From Oscillospiraceae bacterium (GTDB lineage Bacteria; Bacillota; Clostridia; Oscillospirales; CAG-382): DNA of 36,088 nt. Position numbers and translations under genes: made by a program. Below, piece after piece: positions 24,772 to 31,620 of this stretch (position 1 is the stretch's first letter; the number at the start of each line of letters is the position of its first letter). The notes beneath the pieces were generated by a model. That model was not told where the DNA came from and ran no database searches. It was given only the letters and a program-made list of their open reading frames with translations. The stretch covers positions 1-36,088 of the forward strand of contig SVRF01000019.1 in the NCBI GenBank assembly GCA_015064945.1, in the 5' to 3' direction.

Positions 24772-25485
24772 ATGAAACGGATTTTAACGGCATTCCTTAG
24801 CCTACTTATTTGCGTTTCCGCCGTTTCTTGCGGTGGCAGCGATGAGGAAGCGACCGCATCTGCCGATTTAAAGAATGCAAAGGTAGGCGAATACGTAAGC
24901 TTTGGCAACTATTTTATGGAGGAAATTGAAGAGGACGACGACAGCTCTGTAGCGGAAAAGGACCTTAAAAAACCCATAGAATGGCTTGTTCTGGACAAAA
25001 AAGACGGTAAGATACTTGTCATTAGCAGATATGCAATTGACTGTCAGCTCTACAATTCAAGCTATACTGACGTATGCTGGGAAGACAGCACACTGCGCAC
25101 TTGGCTTAACGGTTCCTTTTTAAAGACTGCTTTTAACAAGACCCAGCAAAACAAAATAGTGTCCACCACCGTAAAGACGGCGGCTAACGCCGAATACGGA
25201 ACAGAATCAGGGGGAGACGTTGAGGATAAAATTTTTATACTAAGCGCCGAAGAAGTAGCTAAATATTTGCCCGACAACAGGCTTTGCAAGCCAACGGATT
25301 ACGCCAAAGCATTGGGTGCAGGCGGCGAAAAAGGCGGCGACAGCTGCGGTTGGTGGTTGCGAAACTCCGGATATAATAACGGTCGTGCTATGGACGTGGA
25401 CAAGGACGGCAGTATTGACAGCTATGGCAATTATGTGGTTTACAGCTATAACGGAGTGCGTCCCGCAATGTGGATTAAGGTTTAA
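24772..25485 (+). CDS. Lipoprotein with DUF6273-like domain
   Basis: A 237-residue lipoprotein. The signal peptide ends in AVSCGG with the lipid-bearing Cys at about residue 20. The mature part contains the pattern IEWLVLDKKDGKILVISRYA, then WEDSTLRTWLNGSFLKTAF, then CGWWLRNSGYNNGRA, and ends in YNGVRPAMWIKV. This is the layout of DUF6273, a sulfatase-modifying-factor-like fold common in Firmicute surface proteins. Its function is unknown. The ATG at 24772 has AGGAGGAG upstream; the longer open frame from 24469 has no ribosome site and crosses the divergent gene. An intrinsic terminator follows at 25506-25536. Confidence 0.85.
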   Translation: MKRILTAFLSLLICVSAVSCGGSDEEATASADLKNAKVGEYVSFGNYFMEEIEEDDDSSVAEKDLKKPIEWLVLDKKDGKILVISRYAIDCQLYNSSYTDVCWEDSTLRTWLNGSFLKTAFNKTQQNKIVSTTVKTAANAEYGTESGGDVEDKIFILSAEEVAKYLPDNRLCKPTDYAKALGAGGEKGGDSCGWWLRNSGYNNGRAMDVDKDGSIDSYGNYVVYSYNGVRPAMWIKV

Positions 25486-25505
25486 ACAAAAACATAGCAC
25501 CCTAA

Positions 25506-25536
25506 AGGGCGATAACCGAAACGGAGTTATCTCCCT
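25506..25536 (+). terminator. Intrinsic terminator after the DUF6273 lipoprotein
   Basis: AGGGCGATAAC pairs with GTTATCTCCCT except for one mismatch, followed by AATTTTAT. It is the first hairpin after the stop codon and precedes the riboswitch promoter. Confidence 0.7.
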
Positions 25537-25545
25537 AATTTTATG

Positions 25546-25574
25546 TTGACATATCTTTTGCGCAGTGCTATAAT
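25546..25574 (+). promoter_or_regulatory. Promoter of the FMN-riboswitch leader
   Basis: TTGACA (25546-25551) and TATAAT (25569-25574) have a 17-bp spacer, just ahead of the aptamer. Confidence 0.92.
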
Positions 25575-25587
25575 GATACCATACTAA

Positions 25588-25706
25588 AGCTTCGGGGCAG
25601 GGTGCAATTCCCTACTGGCGGTACAGTCCGCTAACACAGGTCTTTTGGCTTGTGCCGATTCGGTGAAATTCCGAAACCAACGGTTACAGTCCGGATGGAA
25701 GGAGCG
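25588..25706 (+). ncRNA. FMN riboswitch (RFN element)
   Basis: The leader matches the conserved RFN aptamer: CTTCGGGGCAGGGTG near 25590, TTCCCTACTGGCGGTA, a variable arm (25635-25658), GATTCGGTGAAATTCCGA, and the closing CAGTCCGGATGG near 25687-25698. These are the known FMN-binding core blocks in order. It starts about 14 nt after the -10 box and precedes an intrinsic terminator and ribU. High FMN should favour termination and reduce riboflavin uptake. Confidence 0.96.
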
Positions 25707-25746
25707 CAGGATATATATTGCCGCTTTTTGCGGCGTGTTTTCCGTC

Positions 25747-25779
25747 ACCCCACAAAGGCTTTTTATAGCTTTTGGGGGT
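25747..25779 (+). terminator. Riboswitch-controlled transcription terminator
   Basis: ACCCCACAAAGGCT (25747-25760) pairs with AGCTTTTGGGGGT (25767-25779), with one bulged A and one G-U, followed by ATTTTATTTTTT. It lies between the aptamer and the ribU ribosome site, the usual place for an FMN-sensing terminator. Confidence 0.85.
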
Positions 25780-25806
25780 ATTTTATTTTTTAGGAGGACT
25801 TTGGTT

Positions 25807-26487
25807 ATGCAAAAAACAAAAAGAAACGAGGAGCTTAAAAAACTTGTTGCCGCCGCAGTATTCGCCGCTTTAGCGTTTGCGATATCCTGGCTTTGCAACA
25901 TAGTTCCGATAGCATATATTCCTACCTTGAGCTTTCTGCATTATGACGGCAAGGACGTTGTCATTGCACTTTGCGGCTTAATATTGGGCCCCATATATGC
26001 CCTTGGCGTAAGTCTTGCCGCCGCACTGTTGGAGCTTTCCATAAGCAGTACGGGGTTTATAGGTATGGTTATGAATTTTTTGTCCAGCGCAATATTTGCC
26101 TGCAGCTGCGCCCTCATTTACAAGGCGGTTAAGAATATCAAGGGAGCGCTTTTGGGACTCGGTTCGGCAGTTGTGCTTACCACAGCTTTTATGCTGGTTT
26201 GGAATTATCTTATAACACCGCTTTATATGGGCATTCCCCGTGAAGCAATAGCGGCTATGCTTATCCCTGCATTTTTGCCCTTCAACCTTATCAAATACGG
26301 CATCAACGCCGCTGTTTGTCTGCTTGTTTACAAGCCTGTGGTTAACACCCTTAGACAAGCTGGCGTTTTACCAAAGGTTAACAGGGAAAAATTTGCTTTA
26401 AAATCCACGGTGCCTGCCGTTTGCGTTGGCGTATGCGCTTTAATTATTTGTGTTGTTGCCGCTTTTTATTTCAGCGGAAACATTTAA
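25807..26487 (+). CDS. ribU: Riboflavin ECF-transporter S-component
   Basis: A 226-residue membrane protein with about six helices. The N-terminal helix motif VAAAVFAALAFAIS carries the Ala-rich face by which S-components contact EcfT. The segment PIAYIPTLSFLHYDGKDV resembles the riboflavin-binding loop of RibU. The FMN riboswitch directly upstream confirms the vitamin. It would use a shared EcfA/A'/T energy module encoded elsewhere. The start is the ATG at 25807 after TAGGAGG; the open frame to 25645 is riboswitch sequence. It has a C-terminal helix (about residues 200-222). Confidence 0.95.
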   Translation: MQKTKRNEELKKLVAAAVFAALAFAISWLCNIVPIAYIPTLSFLHYDGKDVVIALCGLILGPIYALGVSLAAALLELSISSTGFIGMVMNFLSSAIFACSCALIYKAVKNIKGALLGLGSAVVLTTAFMLVWNYLITPLYMGIPREAIAAMLIPAFLPFNLIKYGINAAVCLLVYKPVVNTLRQAGVLPKVNREKFALKSTVPAVCVGVCALIICVVAAFYFSGNI

Positions 26488-26536
26488 TAGGCATAAAACC
26501 CTGAGTTTAAGAGAAAACTGATTTAGGGTTGAATTT

Positions 26537-27217
26537 ATGGAAGATAAGGTTATTATACAAAGCAAGACCTACGCTAAAAAGACCTTTCTTTATTGGGTAA
26601 GCGGTATAAGCTTCTCTTTGTTTGCGGTTCTTGTTATATTCCCCTCTTTGTTTACGGAGATAAGCGACCTGGCTACAAACTCTAAAATATACAAGGACAT
26701 TGCGGTAAAATACGAGAAAGGCGTTGCTCTGTTGCCGGAAGAGGAAAACATACTTGATAACTATAGCTCTGCCGCAAGTTATGCTTGGGGCTATGTTATA
26801 AAAGGACTTACACAGGATGTAGCAAGAGCTTTGTTCATCGGTCTTGTTTTTTTCATTGCAGGCTTAGGGGCATGGGTGCTTATAAGCCGTATGACGGTTA
26901 CTGTGACAAAAAGTCGGATTGTCGGCCGCTCGCTATTCGGCAGAAAAACAGAGATACCCCTTGACGCCGTAAGCGCCTTTGGCACAAACAACTACAAAGG
27001 GATATATATAGCATCCGCCTCCAATAAAATGAACTTTTTGCTTATCTCTAACCGCAACGAAGTATTGGAGCATATACGCAAGCTTATCAACGCAAGACAC
27101 GACAGAAGACACCACAGCCCTACCGAGGAGATAAGAGAATACAAAGCGCTTTTGGACGAGGGCTTGATAACAATAAAAGAGTACGACAAAAAGAAAAAAC
27201 AACTGCTTAATAAGTAG
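26537..27217 (+). CDS. Membrane protein with PH-like domain and C-terminal SHOCT motif
   Basis: A 226-residue protein. Two hydrophobic segments (about residues 17-38 and 93-115) are followed by a beta-rich stretch, VTVTKSRIVGRSLFGRKTEIPLDAVSAF, of the bacterial PH-like type. A short helical hairpin at the C-terminus, EIREYKALLDEGLITIKEYD, matches the SHOCT motif. Together these indicate a membrane-bound scaffold protein of unknown job. The ATG at 26537 lacks a strong ribosome site. It follows ribU by 49 bp and may be read from the riboswitch promoter; a hairpin AACCCT/AGGGTT (about 26497-26530) lies in the gap. Confidence 0.82.
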   Translation: MEDKVIIQSKTYAKKTFLYWVSGISFSLFAVLVIFPSLFTEISDLATNSKIYKDIAVKYEKGVALLPEEENILDNYSSAASYAWGYVIKGLTQDVARALFIGLVFFIAGLGAWVLISRMTVTVTKSRIVGRSLFGRKTEIPLDAVSAFGTNNYKGIYIASASNKMNFLLISNRNEVLEHIRKLINARHDRRHHSPTEEIREYKALLDEGLITIKEYDKKKKQLLNK

Positions 27218-27246
27218 CTGTTTTAGTGTTAAAGGATAATCTGATA

Positions 27247-27290
27247 AAAAAAGATATTATCGGCAGCTTTGCGTATGACTACAAACTCTT
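27247..27290 (+). repeat. Imperfect 44-bp leader-like repeat, copy A
   Basis: This segment, opening AAAAAAGATATTATCGGCAG, matches 27452-27495 with about nine mismatches. Each copy directly precedes a different palindrome array. It may be a leader or part of the same repeat family. Confidence 0.55.
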
Positions 27291-27309
27291 ATGAAATAGT
27301 TAGTTTTTA

Positions 27310-27400
27310 GTGATATTCCGCCTTAACGCCTGCAGGCATATCACTTGCGAAGCAAATATCACGCACCGAAGGTGCATATCTCTCACCGCAGGCGAATACA
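27310..27400. repeat. Palindrome array A1 (ATATCAC type)
   Basis: Short stem-loops are separated by the motif ATATCAC. Units include GCCTGCAGGC, TTGC-GAA-GCAA and GCACC-GAA-GGTGC. The first unit starts with GTGATAT, the reverse complement of the separator, so the array begins inverted. Non-coding. It ends just before the hairpin at 27405-27436. Confidence 0.7.
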
Positions 27401-27404
27401 ACTG

Positions 27405-27436
27405 AAAAACCGACTTGTCGAAACAAGTCGGTTTTT
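27405..27436. terminator. Strong hairpin ending array A1
   Basis: AAAAACCGACTTGT pairs perfectly with ACAAGTCGGTTTTT around CGAA, a 14-bp stem with the A/T tracts of a bidirectional terminator. It could end the 26537 gene after readthrough of the array. Confidence 0.8.
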
Positions 27437-27451
27437 CTGTGTAAGGACTAT

Positions 27452-27495
27452 AAAAAAGATATTTTCAGCAGTTTTACGTATGAATTTGAACTCTT
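27452..27495 (+). repeat. Imperfect 44-bp leader-like repeat, copy B
   Basis: Second copy of 27247-27290 (opening AAAAAAGATATTTTCAGCAG), placed 7 bp before array A2. Confidence 0.55.
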
Positions 27496-27502
27496 GCAAA
27501 AC

Positions 27503-27672
27503 GATGCATCGACTTCGTCGATATGATGTATTGCGCTGTGCGCAATATGATGTAAATTCGCTTTGCTCATTTATGATGCGAAGCGTCCCTTAATGTTGCG
27601 AAGAAACACATCATTAACGAAGTGACATCATTAGCGTTGCGTCATCATGTTCCCAAATGGAACGCTTCATTG
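27503..27672. repeat. Palindrome array A2 (ATGATG / CATCAT type)
   Basis: Stem-loops such as ATCGAC-TTC-GTCGAT and ATTGCG-CTGTG-CGCAAT are separated by ATGATG in the left half. In the right half the separator becomes CATCAT (around 27609-27648), so the array is inverted about its centre. No open reading frame of interest. It ends with CATTGAAAAACGC, close to the end of array A3. Confidence 0.7.
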
Positions 27673-27707
27673 AAAAACGCGCAAACGGTGCGTAAGGTTA
27701 GGTAAAA

Positions 27708-27723
27708 ACGCAAAAAAGTGCGT
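27708..27723 (-). terminator. Weak terminator after the 27727 gene
   Basis: On the minus strand ACGCA-CTTTTT-TGCGT is followed by TTTTACC, immediately past the stop codon. The stem is only 5 bp. Confidence 0.5.
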
Positions 27724-27726
27724 GAA

Positions 27727-28179
27727 TCAAACTTTCTTTCGCTTTATAGTTTCCAAAATTTCATTTTCTGCTTCTTTGCCGTAAGCAAAAAGAGTAACTG
27801 TGATTGTTGTTCCGTCTTTAAGATTTATCGTGTGAAAAGAGGTATCCTTGGATATAATACCGTCGCCTTTGTGGAGCTTGGTGTCAACAGAATTGATATC
27901 ACAAAGTTTCACAGTTGTCTTTTGAAAAACCATCTTTCCGTCTTTGTCTGCTCCTCTGGGAAAAATGACTTTTTCAGTGTCTATTATCAACGCCCTGCTT
28001 TTTTCAGAAAGAAAGCAGCTTAAAAACAGAATACCAAACATACCTCCCAATGCTATCATAACAAATGAGGTCATCGATGTATTTGCAAAAGCCAAGATAA
28101 TACCTACAAGTACTGCTATACCACACAGCAAAGCAATAATTCCAAGCCGCTTTGTTGCTCGTGAGACATACTTTTTCAT
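27727..28179 (-). CDS. Membrane protein with PH-like domain, coupled to the four-helix-bundle gene
   Basis: A 150-residue protein. Two hydrophobic helices (about residues 12-31 and 36-57) are followed by a beta-rich domain (ALIIDTEKVIFPRG ... TTVKLCDINSVDTKL ... FHTINLKDGTTITVTLF) and a final helix. This is the layout of bacterial PH-like membrane proteins; the exact family is not certain. The start at 28179 follows AAGGAGC and overlaps the stop of the upstream four-helix-bundle gene by 4 bp, so translation is probably coupled. The two share the promoter at 28551-28579. No partner or substrate can be read. Confidence 0.72.
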   Translation of the reverse strand: MKKYVSRATKRLGIIALLCGIAVLVGIILAFANTSMTSFVMIALGGMFGILFLSCFLSEKSRALIIDTEKVIFPRGADKDGKMVFQKTTVKLCDINSVDTKLHKGDGIISKDTSFHTINLKDGTTITVTLFAYGKEAENEILETIKRKKV

Positions 28180-28529
28180 TTTGCATGCTCCTTTGCAGTT
28201 TTACAGGATGAAATCAACATCACCCGGAGCGATGTGCATTTTGAGGACAACGCTTTGAAAGTCTGCTCATCAATATACTTTGTTCTGTATAAAAGTTCAA
28301 GCCAATATCCTGTTTCACTTGCCTCTTTGAGCGCGATTTCAAGCTTGGATATGAACTCCTTTTTGCCTTGTGCATATTGTGCTTCGTGAATATTCGCTCC
28401 AATCGAGGTGCCGCTTCTGCCGATTTGGTTGGATATAATCGTTTCGTGATTCGCTTTCAGATATTTAACGAGGTTTATAATGTCAACCGAAAAGTCCATC
28501 GAAAGTTCGACGAGCTTATTTTCTTTCAT
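28176..28529 (-). CDS. Four-helix-bundle protein (23S rRNA IVS / Avd-like family)
   Basis: A 117-residue all-helical protein with the family signature: NLVKYLKANHETIISNQIGR, then SGTSIGANIHEAQYAQGKKEF, then AsETGYWLELL and a final helix. The family (TIGR02436) includes proteins encoded in 23S rRNA intervening sequences and is structurally related to Avd of diversity-generating retroelements, which forms a basic pentameric barrel that binds nucleic acid. The ATG has AAGGAGG upstream. It is preceded by a full-consensus promoter, and array A3 starts right at the -35 box. Neither a reverse transcriptase nor rRNA is present here. Confidence 0.9.
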   Translation of the reverse strand: MKENKLVELSMDFSVDIINLVKYLKANHETIISNQIGRSGTSIGANIHEAQYAQGKKEFISKLEIALKEASETGYWLELLYRTKYIDEQTFKALSSKCTSLRVMLISSCKTAKEHAK

Positions 28530-28550
28530 AATCGCACCTCCTTTTTCGTT

Positions 28551-28579
28551 ATTATATCATAAATTCATATGCTTGTCAA
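28551..28579 (-). promoter_or_regulatory. Consensus promoter of the four-helix-bundle operon
   Basis: On the minus strand, TTGACA (28574-28579) and TATAAT (28551-28556) have a 17-bp spacer. The first ATGATG of array A3 begins at 28580, directly upstream of the -35 box, so the array is outside the main transcript. Confidence 0.88.
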
Positions 28580-28752
28580 ATGATGCATCGCCTTACGGCG
28601 ATATGATGCATTTGCTTCGCAAATATGATGTTGCTCCACTTCGTTCCGCAATGATGCGATGTTTGCCATAAAATGTGACGAAGCCACGCATCATTAGGCG
28701 AAGCCGTCATCATTGGGCGTAGCCAACATCATTTGCCGCAGGCAAACATCAT
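28580..28752. repeat. Palindrome array A3 (ATGATG / CATCAT type) upstream of the four-helix-bundle gene
   Basis: Left half: ATGATG at 28580, 28603, 28625 and 28651, each followed by a different small palindrome (ATCGCC-TTAC-GGCGAT, ATTTGC-TTC-GCAAAT, GCTCC...). Right half: CATCAT at 28689, 28708, 28727 and 28747, separated by GGC-GAA-GCC, GGGC-GTA-GCC(A) and TGCC-GCA-GGCA. Separators are constant while stems vary but stay palindromic. Spacing is 19-26 bp. It is inverted about the centre near 28670. Confidence 0.75.
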
Positions 28753-29907
28753 TCAAAAAACGCACCTTTGTCGATAGACAAAAGTGCGTTTTTTGTTGGT
28801 GCAGTGCCCGTTGTTAAATCTGAACCTATAGGAGAAGCGTGTACGTCTTCAAGGGATGTCGTTTTTGCGCTGTTTTTGTAATTGAATACAATTACTATTC
28901 TGTCATCGTAAAGGAAAACTGCGTTGATAAAAGAGTCAACCAATCTTCTGCGGTGTTCGGTTTTGGTGATGTCAAACTTGCGGAGCTTTGTAAACCATTC
29001 CACAACCATTGCTTTTGTAAGAGCCGGCTTTTTCATTTCCTCCTTTGCTATCTGCATAGATAGCTCTGTTTTGGCTCTTTCCAATTCCTCAAGCCTTTGT
29101 TTGGTTGACGGGGTAAGTATCCCCTGCTGTATGGCATTGATGATGTTTTCGATGCCTTTTGTCGTTTCGAAATACTGTTTTCTTAAAATAGGAATAACAG
29201 TATTTTTCTTTGTTTAGTTCTTCCAAAACATCATCAGCCAAGCGGTCAATCAGCTTATCATCGAACATGATATTTTGTATATGCTTTATAACAAGATTTT
29301 CGATGTAATCCTTCTTGACCGTCTTCTTATCGCAAAGGTGCTTTCTGACACCGTAGCATTTGTAATATCTGTGTACATCCAAAGTATGACTTGTGCCGCT
29401 TTCGCCTGTCATCATTCTTTCGCACTTGCCGCAAAACAGCTTGCCCGACAATATGTACTCGTCCTCTGCCTTGTGCTTGGCAGGGGCTTTTTTGTTTATC
29501 TCCATTCTGCTTTGTACACGTTCAAAAAGCTCCTCTGTTACTATCGCAGGAATGCCGTTAGGGGTTATTATGTCCCTGAATTTGTACTCGCCTATATATT
29601 TTCGGTTGTGAAGCATTCGGGCAACGGTGTTTTCCGTAACCATGCCGCCAACGTTGTTCTTCACACCCTTTGCGTTAAGCTCGTCTGCAACTTGGCACAT
29701 TGTTGCTCCGTTTGCATAGCTTTCAAAAGCCTCCACCACCGCAGGAGCAGTAAGAGGGTCTATCTCATAATACTGATTGCATACTTTATATCCAATTGGA
29801 ATAGCTCCGCCGTTGGATTTGCATTTAAGAGCATTTTCCGTAAGTCCGCGAAGAATTTTCTCAGATAGGTCTGCCGAATAATATTCGGACATTCCCTCAA
29901 GTACGGC
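28749..29907 (-). pseudogene. Remnant of a large serine recombinase, frameshifted and missing its catalytic domain
   Basis: The residual frame begins AVLEGMSEYYSADLSEKI, normally the end of the resolvase domain. It then has a recombinase domain (GGAIPIGYKVCNQYYEIDP ... VTENTVARMLHNRKYIGEY), a zinc ribbon (LFCGKCERMM ... RYYKCYG) and a coiled-coil. The N-terminal catalytic region with its Ser is absent: upstream of about 29907 the frame meets a stop and unrelated sequence. A frameshift at the T5 run 29203-29207 splits the rest into two frames (29089-29892 and 28749-29084), which join as homologous coiled-coil and C-terminal regions if one base is changed. Non-functional; it is a relic of an integrated element. 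Confidence 0.85.
28754..28793. terminator. Long terminator-like hairpin between array A3 and the recombinase remnant
   Basis: AAAAAACGCACCTTTGTC pairs with GACAAAAGTGCGTTTTTT (one C-A mismatch on the plus strand, a G-U on the minus strand) around GATA. The recombinase frame runs through it to its stop. Confidence 0.75.
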
Positions 29908-29928
29908 TTAGAGGCACTCTTAATATTA

Positions 29929-29963
29929 TTGCCGAGAGCAACCATTTCGATTGCTCTCGGCAA
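29929..29963. terminator. Hairpin at the junction of the recombinase remnant and the orphan gene
   Basis: TTGCCGAGAGCAA pairs perfectly with TTGCTCTCGGCAA around a 9-nt loop. There is no clear U-run. It lies 31 bp after the stop of the 29995 gene and close to the recombinase break point, so it may be a terminator or part of an element boundary. Confidence 0.55.
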
Positions 29964-29994
29964 CAGTTGGCGTTAAAAACAATTGTTTATTTCT

Positions 29995-31032
29995 CTAATG
30001 ATATTTCGAAAACATCTCTAATGAGGTCATCTGTGGATCGACAAAAAGTGAATATGTTTCTAAATTAATTAGTCCACACGATGTTAACCAACACCAGTGA
30101 GTATTCAATTTGTTCGAACACAACTCTGCCAGTTTATCTGGCATTGTTCCCAAATAGTAATATAGACACAATGTTTCGATGTCTTCGTTGATGCTATAAA
30201 AGTCTTCCTTGTTTGTTAGCGATATTGAATCAACTATATTATGGAACAGTTTTAGCCAATCCTCATTAGAAAAGCAAACATGAAATTTGGATATAAGTTC
30301 ATTTAGCCCCGCACTACGATAACCGTATTTTCTTCTTGTAACAACAAACTGAATGACACAGTTGGAAATAAAATCGCGGTTGTTTGATATATCAATTATA
30401 TCTCCAATATCCACTAATAGCTTAGCTTGTCCACCATATAGATCAGAAAATGTTGCGACGATTTTTTGCTCTATGTCTTGCGAATATCCATTTTGCCGTA
30501 TTTCATCAACAAGATGTTTGTTATTATCTTTTGATTTTACGACATAGTCATCTATGTTAGCAGTAACTTTAGGCGAACTTTTTCCGCGAGAAATCAATGT
30601 GTTTCGCAATTCTTCATTCATAATCTTCTCTATGATCCTATAATTGTAGTGATATAAATGATCTAATTGGTTGCCACCGTACTTTATGCTGGACTCTATC
30701 TCTTCGCTAATCCATTCATTGACAATATTGTATAAAGCTACAAGTTCGTCATCAGAAAAGTCGTCAGATAATAATTTTTTGAAATACGTATCTAAAAAGC
30801 AATTACGCCAATTATAGAAATCTTTGGAGATATTCTTTAGTTCAAACAATGACGCTATATACTTAATTCCCAAGGTTGCAGCAATATCAAAAACTTCATC
30901 CTCTATTTCACCACACATCCGATTATCGCCGATAGAACGCGCTGCGTTACAATTATGACTTGAGCCAGTACCATGTTGTTGTGTGAAATATGTTGTGTCA
31001 TATATTGTTTTAAGCGGAAAATTAAGCTTCAA
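29995..31032 (-). CDS. Orphan AT-rich gene of unknown function, probably 5'-truncated
   Basis: Up to 345 residues, highly acidic/aromatic and mostly helical in appearance, with no signal peptide, membrane helix or motif I recognise. Cys/His-containing patches (SSHNCNAARS, NRMCGEIED) occur near the N-terminus. The frame opens only with TTG at 31032, preceded by no ribosome site and, five codons further up, a stop. The first ATG (30918) also lacks a ribosome site. It may therefore be the 3' part of a longer gene. Base composition is more AT-rich than the neighbours, and it adjoins a broken recombinase, which suggests cargo of a lost mobile element; a defence or phage role is possible but unsupported. 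Confidence 0.5.
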   Translation of the reverse strand: MKLNFPLKTIYDTTYFTQQHGTGSSHNCNAARSIGDNRMCGEIEDEVFDIAATLGIKYIASLFELKNISKDFYNWRNCFLDTYFKKLLSDDFSDDELVALYNIVNEWISEEIESSIKYGGNQLDHLYHYNYRIIEKIMNEELRNTLISRGKSSPKVTANIDDYVVKSKDNNKHLVDEIRQNGYSQDIEQKIVATFSDLYGGQAKLLVDIGDIIDISNNRDFISNCVIQFVVTRRKYGYRSAGLNELISKFHVCFSNEDWLKLFHNIVDSISLTNKEDFYSINEDIETLCLYYYLGTMPDKLAELCSNKLNTHWCWLTSCGLINLETYSLFVDPQMTSLEMFSKYH

Positions 31033-31100
31033 AAAGATGATTGAGTTTTAATAAAGAATTCACATCATACAATTGTATATGTATTGCCGAGAAACACAAA

Positions 31101-31132
31101 AAGATGGGAGTGCATCCTGCACAACCCATCTT
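31101..31132 (-). terminator. Intrinsic terminator of the sigma-factor operon
   Basis: AAGATGGG/CCCATCTT and inner GTGCA/TGCAC form a two-part stem. On the minus strand it is followed by TTTTGTG. It is the first hairpin after the 31138 lipoprotein gene. Confidence 0.8.
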
Positions 31133-31137
31133 AAAGG

Positions 31138-31521
31138 CTATTTACTTGTAAAAACTAATCGAGGGGGGAGATGGGAAAAATCGCTGTTATAAACATCGCT
31201 TACTGTAACGGTAAACGTGTCTTCGCCATAGGTACAACTTCCCGAAAAATAAGATTCCTTGCCGTCTTCGCTGTAAAAGGAAACCTTTTTATCAGCAATA
31301 TCGGAAAAAACAACACTTACCTTTACGGTTTCGCCTTTTGCATTAGCGAGAGAGGCGTTTTCCACCTTACCGTCGGCATTGACAGAAAAGGCGATATTGC
31401 CATCCTCGCACTTCCATTCAGTGTCCGGGTAATCAACAGGTCGCTTTGCCTCGCTGCCGCACGCTGATACGAAAAGGACCAAAGCTATAAAAAGCAGTAG
31501 AAAAGGTGTTTTAATTTTCAT
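31138..31521 (-). CDS. Small lipoprotein, unknown function
   Basis: A 127-residue lipoprotein with signal peptide and lipobox VSAC at about residues 18-21. The mature part is a single small beta-rich domain (TEWKCEDGNIAFSVNADG ... VSVVFSDIADKKVSFYSEDG), somewhat like the lipocalin-like units of the 17341 lipoprotein, but the match is weak. The ATG has GGAGGG upstream. It is the last gene of the operon that begins with the sigma factor, 99 bp after the preceding gene, so it may be an output or a sensor of that envelope-stress-type system. Confidence 0.75.
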   Translation of the reverse strand: MKIKTPFLLLFIALVLFVSACGSEAKRPVDYPDTEWKCEDGNIAFSVNADGKVENASLANAKGETVKVSVVFSDIADKKVSFYSEDGKESYFSGSCTYGEDTFTVTVSDVYNSDFSHLPPRLVFTSK

Positions 31522-31620
31522 ATTCCCTCCGTGTTATGTAGGATTACACGGCAAAATCGCAATTCAAATCTTGCCGTGCATTTTATTATAACACAGAAAA
31601 AGAAGAATTAAAAGACTTTT

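Noticed and set aside
25645..25806. Longer start for ribU
   Set aside because: This sequence is the FMN aptamer and terminator, and the ribosome site is just before 25807.
28176..28529. Diversity-generating retroelement accessory gene
   Set aside because: The protein is Avd-like, but there is no reverse transcriptase, template repeat or variable-repeat target gene in the window.
28580..28752. CRISPR array
   Set aside because: Separators are only 6-7 bp, the intervening units are palindromic and of irregular spacing, orientation inverts halfway, and no cas genes are present.
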